From: Odontesthes bonariensis
Taxonomy: Eukaryota; Chordata; Actinopteri; Atheriniformes; Atherinopsidae
Direction: 5' to 3'
Length of the DNA: 64,000 nucleotides
NCBI RefSeq assembly: GCF_027942865.1
Contig: NC_134515.1
Coordinates: forward strand, 9,663,339-9,727,338
Under the pieces are notes generated by a model. It ran no database searches, was not told where the DNA came from, and worked only from the letters and a program-made list of their open reading frames with translations. Position 1 is the stretch's first letter. Each line of letters opens with the position of its first letter. The translations under genes were made by a program, and so were the position numbers. Positions 25,001-34,570 of the stretch are shown piece after piece.

Positions 25001-28000
25001 GAAAGAGACATTCAAGAGCCGAGTGATCTCACACGCAGCCGCACAAATGGTCGATAAACTAACACATATGATAAAATGAAACTAAACTGCAAATCCAAAA
25101 CAAAAAGGGCCAAAAACAGTGTTGCAATCGGGGTGTACACCATAAACATTTGACACTTGCACAGCACGGCTGCATGCAGTTCACACATGTATGAAAACAC
25201 TGAGAAATAGTTGGATGTGGGAGTGAAAACTAACACGCAGCCATGCACCATGCAGCCCAGCTGTACACCGAGCACTTACGTGCGTCGCAAACGGGGATCG
25301 AGAGGTGGGTGCTGTGCTCCGTAAACTGGCTGCACGCTGTGGAAGATAGCGTGAAATACTGTCACCTCTGAGTGGAAAAACATTTGCAGCTCCTCAGACG
25401 TTGACCCGGCTAATCAAAGAGCATCTACAGATTAATCATTGTTCAGTCTTCCCCTGTCAGTGAGCTGCTAAAACTCTTTTGAAAATAATCATTTATTACA
25501 CAAGTGAAGGAAGTGGTTAGTGTGCACATCCATCGGGTACAGATGCACAACAAAACGGCATTATTGAAACTGTTTCGGCAAGGCATCTAAAACGAAACCG
25601 CAGGTTGTGAACGTTTGTTTTATTGTATCTGCTTTTGATCACCATCCCCACAGAAAGTTGCAGGCCTGATGTTTTTCCTCACAAAACACATGAGCAGAGA
25701 GGAACATCAAACACACGAGGGGTTCTGCTTCAGTGTGTCTTCCTGCTGTGTGAGTGATGACATCTCGTTGACATTTGGAATATTCCGATGATAGCGTTTT
25801 AATTTGGGATCCGTCGTGTCAGTGTCTGAAGGATTAAACTTGGCTCCAAACCCAGTGGGAAGCATTTTGTGAAACACGGAGCCACAAAATTCTGCTTCAG
25901 CTGACAAATGACAACTCAGTTCCCTGTCTTAGTTAGGTTAGCCTGTTTTTAGTCTGTAGTGAATAAAACTAGTGAACAGCTTGCACAACTCCCATGCTGC
26001 TCACCTCCCTGTGGTGGGCAGTATGTTCAGAGGACGTGAAAATCTTAAACACCAGCTTTTTTCCCCCCCAACTCTTTGGCAACCAAAAGCAGAAAAAACA
26101 CAACACTTTGGGCCAGAGCCATGATTTCCAACAACGCTCTTTTCTTTATCTCTTTTGCCTCGCAGAGAGCCAAGAAGAACCGCCTCCTCCACCTTTGATC
26201 TCAGGCTTTACATCTGTGCTTATGAAAGCTTGTGTTAGCAGCAGAGAATCTGATTCTACAGTCTTCTAAACAAATAACTTGCCCGTAAAGCAAAACATTT
26301 CTCCAGAGGTCAGCTTTTGGTCACAGGGAGGCTGAATTCTGCCTGAGGTCTTCACGGAGGAGGATTCCGTTTACAGACTGGGATTTAAGGAATTTCCCCA
26401 CAATGGAGGTCTAAATCAAATCTTCCTTTAATCCAAAATATGCCCCATCAGTCATGATAATTCCTTCATCTGAAATAGCCTTAAAGAGGCTTAAGTGAGC
26501 ATCTCATAGAGCAACAAACATAACCATTAGTCTGAGGATTTGATCAAACTGTGGCTAATAGAGGTAATTCATGCCCTTTCTCGTTAAATAAATGACGGTG
26601 AGCCTTGTGGCTGAGAACCAGGCCTGCTGATTATCTGGCAGTGCCAGAGTCTCCTGTTTACCAGCCTCACTTGTTTTATCAGAAGCGGCTCAAGGACAGC
26701 CAGCAAGACCAACTCCTCGCCTTCCTGTTCAAACATATGTTTGCGTTTCCAGTCGACCACTCCAACCAGTTTGAGAGAAAGATCAGTGTGTGTGTGACAA
26801 AGACAGAAACGCCCTCTCCTTAGAGATCCTCTCAGATTTCCCAAACAGACCGAGCTCCTTCTGTTCTGCTCCACCCTCTGGCAGTTACATGACATCAGAG
26901 GATCATATCAGTCATAAAAACATGCAGGTCAATGAGGGGAAAAAAAAAAGACACGCACGTCAGCATGAATAGCTTTGGTCTTATTGACGAGGTTTACCGA
27001 GTTTTTCATTTTCCACATATGCCAGAAGAGCAGCACAAAGAAATGTGAGAGTTCCTGTTCCCATTATAACCCAAAGCCATGATGAAATGAGTTAGCCCTG
27101 CAGGTTGTGACAAGCCCAGTCTCAGTTTCTGTCCCTCATTATCTCATTTGTGTCATAGAATGGATAAATAAGTGTCCCGCAAAATGTGAAAAGCCAAGGC
27201 AATAGTTCCTAGATGAACAACATACTCTTTGTATTAGATATTTAACTGTAAAACACTGTCTTTCCTTTCTAACTACCTGGGTTGAGAAGCTGCTACCTGA
27301 TAAATGAGGAGATATCTACATTCGAAGTGTAGAGGAGCTCTGTCCAGTCCTGCCTCAGCCTAAATGACTGCTTAAAAACGGCCTTCTCCATTCAGGAATA
27401 TTTCAAAATGAGGAATGCTGGTGTCAAAGACTGAATTATTTGACGTGTTTTCAAATCTTCTTGCTCAGATTGCAACACACATTTTGTTATGTCTGCGATT
27501 TTCTTCTGAGTGGACAAACTGCTGCTGAAAAACTCTTCCTTGGAAGAAACAAAGGAGAACAAATGATTCCCATTTTATTGCCTCTTCACTGGTCACCAGT
27601 TAATTCTTGGGCCATCTGGAAAGAGACTGGCAGCGTTTCACCTCAAACAATATAAAACCAAAGGGATCGTTCCTTTCACCGACTCTTAAAAATAAGAGAC
27701 ATTATTTAAATTGGACAAACTCTCATTCAGCGAGAGCTTTAATGAAACTGAGTAAACATACTTTGTATTTTATAACTTCTTTTACTATTTTAATGTTTTT
27801 ATTCTCTCATTGTATCAATGGTGAAGGACTTTGTGATTCTGTAAGCTTTACTTTACCTACACCTGTGACTCAGAGTACTCTGCAGAGGCCTTGAGCCATC
27901 CCTCGTTTCTTCCACATCAACTAGCTGTAATTGTAAAGGCAGCATACAGTACTGTGCAAATGCAAGCAGTCAGATATTCTTGTATTCTTTTAAATTGATC

Positions 28001-29261
28001 TTGAACAATAGTTCTCCAGGCTTTCTGAAGGTCTTTCAAAGTTTTTCTTTGGACATTGGCATGTTTTTCATTCACTGTAAATCCTTTACACCTAAGAAAG
28101 GGATGAACCAGTTATGTGTCTTCACATAACAGACAATCTTTTAGCATTTGTTACCAGCAGCCTGTCACAAAGATACATCATTTGTTTCAATTTCTTTAGC
28201 TGAATCTATGAAAAACAGCAAAGATAACACAGTTCAACAGACAGAAAATAGGATTTCTGCAGCAACAAGGTGATTCCCAAAGAGCTATTCGCTGAAAACT
28301 TGACATATCTCAGCATGGTGTGCAGTGTGTCCTTAAAACATTTGAGGAAACTGGACAAGTGGAGGACAAAATAAGAAGTGTCAGGCCTAAAGAACTATCT
28401 ACAGCAGATGAACAGGATCTGAAAGTGATGTCCTTAAGAAAGAGGAAAAAATCCATCAAAGACCTGACACAGGAGCTGAGAGATGCATCTGGACCTTCAG
28501 CTGATCCATCTGCTGTTGGCCCAAGCCTCATCAGAAATGGGCTCCATGGAAGGGTGGCTGTCAAGAAGCCGTTCTTAAGGAAGGGAAACAGGGAGAAAAG
28601 GCTGAGCTGTGCCAAAGGACACAAGAAGTGGGCTGAAAATCAGTGGCAGCAGGTCTGATGGAGGGATGAATCCTCCCCAGAGCCCGGAGCTCAACATTAC
28701 TGAAGCAGTGTGGGATCATGTTGGCAGAGAACGGAACAAAAGGCAGCCCACATCCAAAGAAGAGCTTTGGGATGTCCTTCAAGAAGCCTGGAGAACTATT
28801 CCTGAAGACTCCTTAAAGAAAGGACAGAAAGCTCGTCTGAGAGGGTTCAGGGAAGGCTGTGTTGGAGAATAAAGGAGCTCAGAGCAAATATTGACTTTTA
28901 AGCTTGTTAGAATTGCACAAACTCAGTTGTTGCCATAAATACTGTATTTCCATTCATTTTTGCACATATTTCAACAAATCACCTCACATATTTCTCGCTT
29001 TCCTGGCTATTATAAAGAAATCTGGGGTGGCTCAAGAATTTTGCACAGTGTAGAATACAAGACAGGGAGTATAATCGATAGTGTAGTCTTCTTCACATTG
29101 ATTAATCGCAAAGTTGTGCTCTTGATTGTGTTTCACCAGCTCTCAGCACAGACAGGGACAGCATATGGCGGTCGGTGACAGATGACACCCCACTTTGATC
29201 GTTGGAAACCGCAGAGAACAGAGATGGAGGTCTGCCTCTTTCAGCTGGAGGCTATTATCAC

Positions 29262-29313
<52 letters not shown>

Positions 29314-29653
29314 CACAAACAGTACGTATGTAAGGCCATAAAGCAAAAGAAATATAAAACCAAAACAATTTGCTCGTTTGATAACGACTTTTGGAGTACT
29401 TACACGAACCGCTTATACGTTAAAGCCAGCCGAGGAACTCAGCTGTAAGCTTGCGTTTCTATCTAAATAGCTCTAGCTTCTAGTTACCTCCTTATCAGTT
29501 GAATCAATCTTTAACAACACTTAAACATTAACGGTTTGAAACTCGCTTAAAAATGTGCTACTGTTTTGTTAACAATAAGCAACGTATGTGAACCAACCTG
29601 CCGGGAACCTTTGTGTTTCTCCTCCAGAAATTGATCCTGTTTTCGGTGGCCAT
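14585..29653 (-). CDS. tbc1d22b: TBC1 domain family member 22B (Rab GTPase-activating protein), 14 exons, 518 aa
   Basis: TBC proteins speed GTP hydrolysis by Rab GTPases and so control membrane traffic. Minus-strand coding exons in order: 29598-29653, 25280-25336, 24775-24967, 24515-24680, 23240-23407, 22088-22158, 21657-21785, 21456-21521, 19458-19572, 18539-18645, 18380-18455, 18159-18286, 17068-17163, 14585-14713. They sum to 1557 nt and all join in phase with GT-AG ends. The protein starts MATENRINFWRR, has an acidic linker (WDIDDEEDEDF), then the TBC domain from about residue 220. It carries RxxxW at 229-233, the arginine finger IxxDxxR at 281-287 (Arg287) and the glutamine finger YVQ at 320-322, so catalysis should be intact. 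It ends YKR. The block RTNPLIPLFQQP fits paralogue B better than A, from memory. Human TBC1D22B is about 505 aa. Intron 1 is 4.3 kb. The exon 3 donor (CAA|gtagct) is weak. Confidence 0.93.
14990..15343 (+). mobile_element. L2-like LINE ORF2 C-terminus (plus strand)
   Basis: It lies in tbc1d22b intron 13, antisense to the gene. The frame ending at 15,341-15,343 contains 'AEKVIGCPLP', 'CLRRANTTLKD', 'HPGH' and 'LLSGRRYRAIKTRKNR', the usual C-terminal words of L2-clade LINE reverse-transcriptase ORFs. Its 3' UTR seems to resume at 15,842 after an inserted MITE and again at about 16,600 after an inserted minus-strand LINE. Confidence 0.75.
15341..15840. mobile_element. MITE with inverted ends inserted at the LINE stop codon
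   Basis: The left end (TGCTGCGTGTACACCA from 15,344) matches the reverse complement of the right end (tggtgtacacgcagca, to 15,836). The element is about 500 bp and has no transposase frame. Its target duplication is short and unclear (TA or TTA), so a PIF/Harbinger or other origin cannot be settled. Confidence 0.6.
15842..15967 (+). mobile_element. LINE 3' UTR segment
   Basis: It contains 'gtgcaatatactgg' and 'gtgcaatattgtgttt', the kind of repeated words found in L2-type 3' UTRs. It lies between the MITE and the GATA repeat and is read as the continuation of the plus-strand LINE whose coding part ends at 15,343. Confidence 0.4.
15968..16014. repeat. (GATA)n microsatellite
   Basis: Roughly eleven GATA units. 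Read on the minus strand it is (TATC)n and sits where the 3' tail of the minus-strand LINE would end, so it probably arose from that tail. Confidence 0.9.
16015..16597 (-). mobile_element. Second L2-like LINE ORF2 fragment (minus strand)
   Basis: The minus-strand frame that stops at 16,164 contains 'GLQRLYFMRKLRNF', 'MMRLFYHSFVES' and 'ELLPSGRRFRLP', which are typical L2-clade C-terminal words. It is 5'-truncated at about 16,597. A frame shared with flanking DNA runs on to 16,697 but loses resemblance there. It is inserted in the 3' UTR of the plus-strand LINE. Confidence 0.7.
16598..16690 (+). mobile_element. 3' end of the plus-strand LINE
   Basis: 'ttacaatgacaataaag' followed by a short 'aatctg' repeat is the usual end of this LINE type. 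It closes the plus-strand LINE interrupted at 15,343 and 15,967. Confidence 0.6.
17940..17957. repeat. Short ctaat tandem repeat
   Basis: Three to four copies of a taatc/ctaat unit within tbc1d22b intron 12. No further content was seen nearby. Confidence 0.7.
18098..18133. repeat. Minisatellite, unit about 10 bp
   Basis: About three to four copies of 'ctaaaagtc' units, 26 bp beyond the donor of tbc1d22b exon 12, inside intron 12. Confidence 0.75.
18747..19409. mobile_element. TTAA-flanked foldback DNA element (non-autonomous)
   Basis: TTAA at 18,743-18,746 and again at 19,410-19,413 flanks an element whose ends are AGGGATAGTTCGCC and its exact reverse complement. The inverted arms run for about 285 bp each (18,747-about 19,030 and about 19,125-19,409). 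Both arms translate, in opposite directions, to the same start, MNIFLPPAASCEQS, which is a side effect of the inverted repeat and not a gene. There is no transposase. It is inserted in tbc1d22b intron 9. TTAA targets are used by piggyBac- and Kolobok-type transposases; which one applies here is inference. Confidence 0.88.
19458..19572 (-). CDS. tbc1d22b: tbc1d22b exon 9, glutamine-finger exon
   Basis: It encodes residues 303-340 and part of 341. It carries the 'SGYVQGIND' block with the catalytic YxQ at residues 320-322. The acceptor is cctcag and the donor gtaagt, and both joins keep phase. Confidence 0.92.
21456..21521 (-). CDS. tbc1d22b: tbc1d22b exon 8, arginine-finger exon
   Basis: It encodes residues 281-302. 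It begins IHIDIPR, the IxxDxxR motif whose arginine (287) enters the Rab active site in this family. It is 66 nt in phase 0 on both sides, so skipping it would keep frame but remove the finger. Confidence 0.92.
27530..27615 (+). mobile_element. Possible LINE fragment
   Basis: A short frame with 'GRNKGEQMIPILLPLHWSPV' resembles the 'REHITPIL..LHWLPV' block of L2-clade LINEs. The surrounding frames do not continue the match. Confidence 0.4.
27949..29052 (+). mobile_element. Internally deleted Tc1-like transposon, copy 1
   Basis: It lies in tbc1d22b intron 1. Inverted ends: CTGTGCAAA at the left, ttttgcacag at the right, near TA dinucleotides. Frame 28,320-28,658 has the Tc1 transposase N-terminal half (NGLHGRVAVKKPFL, HKKWAENQWQQV). 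Another frame, 28,609-28,872, has the C-terminal end (SPELNITEAVWDHV, KEELWDVLQEAW). The middle, with most of the catalytic triad, is missing, and the two parts are out of frame, so no active enzyme can be made. Confidence 0.82.
29263..29310. repeat. (AC)n microsatellite
   Basis: About 24 uninterrupted AC units in tbc1d22b intron 1, close to exon 1. Confidence 0.97.
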
Positions 29654-29900
29654 AGTCGGATAATACAACCCCCGTTTATACCGCCACCAAGACCGGCTCC
29701 TCGCACGATGAAACCATGGATAAAAACCCCTTCCGCGTTCCAGGAGCGACGACTCAGCCGCGCTCAGCCCTTTCTGATCGGCCTCCTCGCTTGTTTAAAC
29801 GGTCGGGAGATAGCGATATTTAGTTGTCGGCTGCGATGATGTCGGAAACGGCTCACTGGGAGTCGCCATCTTGGAGAGCAACGGCCGGAGCGCGTGATTG
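29654..29900 (-). promoter_or_regulatory. tbc1d22b 5' UTR and promoter, two upstream ORFs
   Basis: Upstream of the main ATG (29,653) the minus strand carries ATG at 29,869 in the context CCAAGATGGCG, giving a 24-codon ORF that stops at 29,795, and ATG at 29,717, giving a 13-codon ORF that stops at 29,676. The block CAAGATGGCG is also a YY1-type site, often found at or just after transcription starts. The region is CpG-rich. Whether the uORFs are in the mRNA depends on the unknown start site. Confidence 0.55.
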
Positions 29901-30599
29901 GCAGTTGGATCGAACAGGTGCAGTGAAAGTGGCCAATAGGAGGAGCCTGTGGTGGAGCGACAAACAGGGATGCTAGCTCATAAAAAAGGAAGGAAGGTGA
30001 GTAGAAGGATGGAAACTTAATGCCGGAAGGGGACGGTTTGTTATAGTTTTGAATCAGGGTCAAAACATGAAGTTGTTGTGTGGACTTCGGCCATGTTGAC
30101 GCCCGTATGTCGTTTAAAGGTTTGGTGAAGTGGAATAAACCAGGTAAAATGTCAGGAAAGGTTTTTTGTCGCTTGGCCAAGTTTGACATTCTTCGTCAAT
30201 GACACCACAAATTTTTCTCTTAAACCTGTGTTATTTGAAAGCCAAGATATTCTCCCATAATTGTTTTTGCTTCTTAAGGCTCCTATTGACTTCACAGCAA
30301 ACATATTGTTCATTATATCTGAATGTGCCAAGAAAACAAGCTGCACCTTAGAGCTAAAAGCGTACGTTTGGATATGGATAGCTACTTTAGTAGCAAGCAG
30401 TCTCCTGTTTAACTGAGTATTTGTTCATTTTAAGATTGCCTGCTATAGTAAGCTCAAAATGAAATGTTTTTGACCTGAGAAAATTATGATTCTACTTTTA
30501 GAAAATATGTTTAAAGGAAATTGACTGGGTTTTCACTAATTTTCAGTCCAATCCTTCATCATTTTCTATGAATGTGTTGTTTTATTTGTTTGTTAAGAA

Positions 30600-31560
30600 A
30601 TTTAACACTGACCTGACTGTTCAGGCATAAAAAATGACACCTAACTCAAAGGATGAATCAGTGTTGTGTCTATACATATCAGGCAACTTGGCAAAGAACC
30701 TATTTTTAATGGTGTCTTTAGGCACTTTGTCATCAGAGATCTGTCCCAGATGTGTCATTTATTTCAATTTCTTTAGTTGCATCTCTGAAAAACAGCAAAG
30801 ATAACACAGTGTGACAGACAGAAAACAGAATTTCTGCAGCAACAAGCTGATTCCCAAAGAGCTGTTGGCTGAAAACTTGGCATATCTCAGCACGGTGTGC
30901 AGTGTGTCCTTAAAACATTTGAGGAAACTGGACAAGTGGAGGACAAAAGAAGAAGTGTCAGGCCTAAAGAACTATCTACAGCAGATGGACGGTATCTGAA
31001 AGTGATGTCCTTAAGAAAGAGGGGGAAAAAAAATCCATCAAAGACCTGACACAGGAGCTGAGAGATGCATCTGGACCTTCAGCTGATCGATCTGCTGTTG
31101 GCCCAAGCCTCATCAGAAATGGGCTCCATGGAAGGGTGGCTGTCAGGAAGCCGTTCTTAAGGAAGGGAAACAGGGAGAAAAGGCTGAGCTGTGCCAAAGG
31201 ACACAAGAAGTGGGCTGAAAATCAGTGGCAGCAGGTCTGATGGAGGGATGAATCCTCCCCAGAGCCCGGAGCTCAACATTACTGAAGCAGTGTGGGATCA
31301 TGTTGGCAGAGAACGGAACAAAAGGCAGCCCACATCCAAAGAAGAGCTTTGGGATGTCCTTCAAGAAGCCTGGAGAACTATTCCTGAAGACTCCTTAAAG
31401 AAATAATTACTTTCAAGCTCATTAAAATTTACAAGTTCTTGCCTTTATATGCTTTATTTATATTCCTTCGCTCTTGTTTCAGTAAAAGTTTGCACCCGTT
31501 TGCTGTTTTACTGGCAACATATAAAGAAATGTGGAGTGGTTTTTACATATTCTAAAAACA
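30600..31560 (+). mobile_element. Internally deleted Tc1-like transposon, copy 2
   Basis: It is nearly identical to copy 1 from about 30,780 to 31,404, with the same internal deletion point ('cagcaggtctgatggagg' joined to 'agcccggagctcaac'). Frame 31,191-31,406 matches the C-terminal frame of copy 1. It diverges after 31,404, and its terminal repeats are not clear. It lies upstream of the tbc1d22b promoter. Confidence 0.78.
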
Positions 31561-31910
31561 ACCAGTTATTATAGAAAGTGACTGTCTGATGCATGTCACA
31601 TCAAAATAACAGCAACAGCTTTCTGTAGTCTTAAGAGTATGAATCTTTAATGGATTAAAGCCATTTCATTAAACAAACATTGCTTGGTGTAAACTTAGAT
31701 ATAGATTCTCAAAAAAAACACACAAGTTCACAAGATGGACAGTGGAGTTCAAGGCAGACTGATGCAGTGCAACTTTTGCAGCAAAGTTGCTGGTAATCAG
31801 GAAGAGACTTTTCAGAAACAAGACGGGCTGCTGATGAGTCGCTTCCTGTATATATGTCATGTGGTTTTCACCCATAGACCCAGCCTTTTAAAAAAAAAAA
31901 AAAAAAAAAT

Positions 31911-32060
31911 CTAAATCAAATTGATTTGTATTGCACATTTCATGTACAAACAATTCAAAGTGTAACATATGTAAACATAAAATAAAATAATTGCAGCAGG
32001 GAGTGTAAGAAGCATTAAAAATACATAAAATAATATAAAGAGAAACAAATAAAATAATTT
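31911..32060 (-). repeat. L2-like LINE/SINE 3' tail, inverted copy
   Basis: This is the reverse-oriented relative of the tail at 372-522: it starts 'aaattgatttgtattgcac' and continues with 'gcagggagtgtaagaagca'. It follows an A run at about 31,890. No coding part is attached. Confidence 0.6.
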
Positions 32061-33740
32061 AAATGAATTTAAAAACAAGCAACAGTCTAGATAAGTTAAA
32101 AGATATTTCATGCATAGACACATGAGAACAGAAATGTCTTTAACCTGGATTTTAAGGAAACTAGCAGCAGGTTCTCAGTCAGTACATTTAAATGAGAGAA
32201 CAGCTTAGTTTCTGAAAGATTCCTTGGTCCCACGGTCTATTATGGAAGCATTGGATCCATTTTGCATGAACATCTGAACTAAACTGGCATTTCTGAAACT
32301 AAGAAAATCAGGGGAAAATAACTGTGTTTCAGGCCTGCCTGTGTCTGTTTCAGCAGCACTGTCTTTTGAGCTCTAAGAACACAGATATCTCTTATCAAAG
32401 GAATACATGATGCAGATATAATCAGTGTGCACGGTTATTCATTCACCCCGGTACCTCTACTGATAAAATCATCCGATGCACGTTCCAATCTACTAATCTA
32501 GTATCATCCTGTAGACCGGAAATCCTTTAGACTTCACACCATTTGCACAACTTGTTCTGGGTCATCTTGTACGTGTAAAGGAATAGCTAAACTATATAAT
32601 TTTCATCTTTTTGTGAGAGCTGATCTTTGTAGCCTACAAAAGTTCCAAGATTTAGTTTTAATATCTAATGCTTACTTTTCTCTTGCTGACTTTTGACCTT
32701 ACTAGATATAAAAGACTGTAGAGTTTAAAAAAAACAACATAATTTTGTATCTAAATACTGTTGAGATCCAGATGAACACCAGGTTTATTGATGAAAGGAG
32801 ATTTAACAATGCATTACCTATTGCAAGTCTTTCAAACCGCAGATCAGCATGCAAATCAAATCACTTCCTCTTCATAATGACTATTGCATTTTATTTGATG
32901 TCAAGAAATACTTCTCATTTTCGAGGTGCTGCATTTAGAGCGTCTGTCCACAAGAGGGCAGCCATTCCCCAATGAGAGACCCTCTGCCAAAGTGAAACCT
33001 GTTCAACCACCACATATTTACTGTAAATGCTTGAATAATGAGTTGTCAGTTTGTCACATGCTGTCTCAACAACTGATGGGGGACAACAAAGAGGTAGTAC
33101 TGAATTATGTTGTAAAATAAGTGTTATTTTCATGTATCGGAATCAGAAGAGCCCAGTGGCTTACAGAAAGAGCATGCTAACATCACTTTGCTGTATTCAA
33201 ATACAGGCAAATGGAGGTTTTTGAGACTTGACATGGTTTTGTTTTACATGCCGGTGTGTATTTAAAATGCAGGTGCTCCCCCGAGTGTGTTTGTTTAGGG
33301 AAATCACTGCAGCCTCCACCCACCTGTCTTCATGTCTTCCAGCCTCCAACGGACTTCAACTGACAAAATACAGGTGGGAGCTTATATTTGGGTCACTTGC
33401 TGTTTCTTTCTGATATTTTTGCCTCCCAGGAACCAGTGTGTGCTGCAGCTTTAGTGTCAGTCACGCATTTTTGTGGATTTAGATATCATTTGTGTGTTAT
33501 TTTTGTCTTTTTAAGAGACAGATTTTCAAACTTTTCAAACTTTTCTCTCAAAGGAATCTTGTGACTTTTTGTCCCTGCGTTGTGTTTGGTGTGCCCAGGA
33601 AAACTCTGGCCTTAAAGGAGCAGGCTGAGAGGAGATGCACTCAGTCACAAGGCCACACAATGGGGAACTGTGTGTGGGACTGCTGGAGTTGCCTGGAGGC
33701 AAAACAGTTTGCTGAATGACACCTTTTACTTTCTACTTCT
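32061..33740. other. Spacer with a CTCF-like site
   Basis: No gene is supported. The only distinct site is CCACAAGAGGGCAGC at 32,948-32,962, close to the CTCF core consensus. Short frames here have no family resemblance. Confidence 0.4.
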
Positions 33741-33764
33741 TCGATGTCAAACCATTGGAGCTAT

Positions 33765-34197
33765 AAAAACTGAAAGATTTCAACCTTAAAAGCATCATTT
33801 TAATCCTGCTTTTTCCACAGAAGATGGCCTTTTCTTCCAACTAAATGTGAAATCTGCTTTTTCATGGCACATGCTCTCTGGAGTTTAAGCCCCCGGGCAT
33901 ATTTTTATTTGTGTGACCCCCTTGTTTAGCCCTCCATCTCACCCCTGAAAGGACAGCATTGTGCCTTCTTCTCTTCCTCAACGCTTAAGTGGTAAAAAAA
34001 AAAAAAAAAAAAAAAACAGCTCCGACAGCATTCTTTAAGAAAAGAGGAACTTTTTTTTGTCTTTTGTTGTGCTGTCATTGTGGAGTTGTGTTCGGTTCTA
34101 CAGTTACTTTCAAAGCTTAGAGACCTGTTGGGGATCAACAGTTTGAGACTTTTTGAACCTTTCAGTGGCAGCAGATTCGAAACTTTTGTGAGCTGAG
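33765..34197 (+). promoter_or_regulatory. Possible TATA box and 5' UTR exon of an unidentified gene
   Basis: A TATAAAA at about 33,765 is followed, 430 bp later, by a consensus donor, gctgag|gtaagt, at 34,197/34,198. The exon would be non-coding and would splice to the acceptor before 34,402. An A run at about 33,995-34,016 lies inside it. The exon start is a guess. Confidence 0.35.
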
Positions 34198-34401
34198 GTA
34201 AGTTTTTTTTGTTTGTTTGTTTTCAAGTCTCATCTGTTAACACGAAAATGATTCTTTTATTGTTCTTTTTTTTAACATTTAACGATATTCAGCTGCATTT
34301 GTGGCACGAGAACCATGCTTTGGTGGTGTTCACTAAATAAAACCAATTCCTCCACGTTTTATTTTCACAAGTTACAATAAAATGTGTGTTAATTTTTCAA
34401 G

Positions 34402-34570
34402 GAAGCGGCGTCTCTGCAGTGGACGATACTTGGCGCCCTGATTGTGTGAGCTTCCTCATCGGGCGCATGGTGATGTCCAGCCAAAATCTTCTTCTTGAGG
34501 TCATCGGGTCATCACAAACCGTGCTCTGACTGTGACCACGCCATGGAGGACTGTGAATTCTCAGAGAAAG
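34402..34570 (+). CDS. First coding exon of an unidentified gene (start MEDCEFSEK)
   Basis: Acceptor tttttcaag precedes an exon with ATG at 34,543 in an excellent context (cgccATGG). Nine codons, MEDCEFSEK, plus one base lead to donor gtacga at 34,571. Upstream in the same exon an ORF of 20 codons (34,467-34,529) ends 13 bases before the main ATG and may lower translation. I do not recognise the nine residues. No next exon could be supported up to the right edge, so intron 1 would be at least 29 kb, which is common in developmental regulators. It could instead be a chance exon. Confidence 0.45.

Noticed and set aside
29143..29448. Frames with long Thr-His or Val-Cys runs
   Set aside because: Translations of the (AC)n microsatellite. 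The same applies at 59,620 and 61,520.
29588..29839. Plus-strand frames over tbc1d22b exon 1, including one starting MDKNPFRVPG
   Set aside because: They lie antisense to the tbc1d22b 5' UTR and exon 1 in a CpG-rich region where stops are rare. No splice donor follows.
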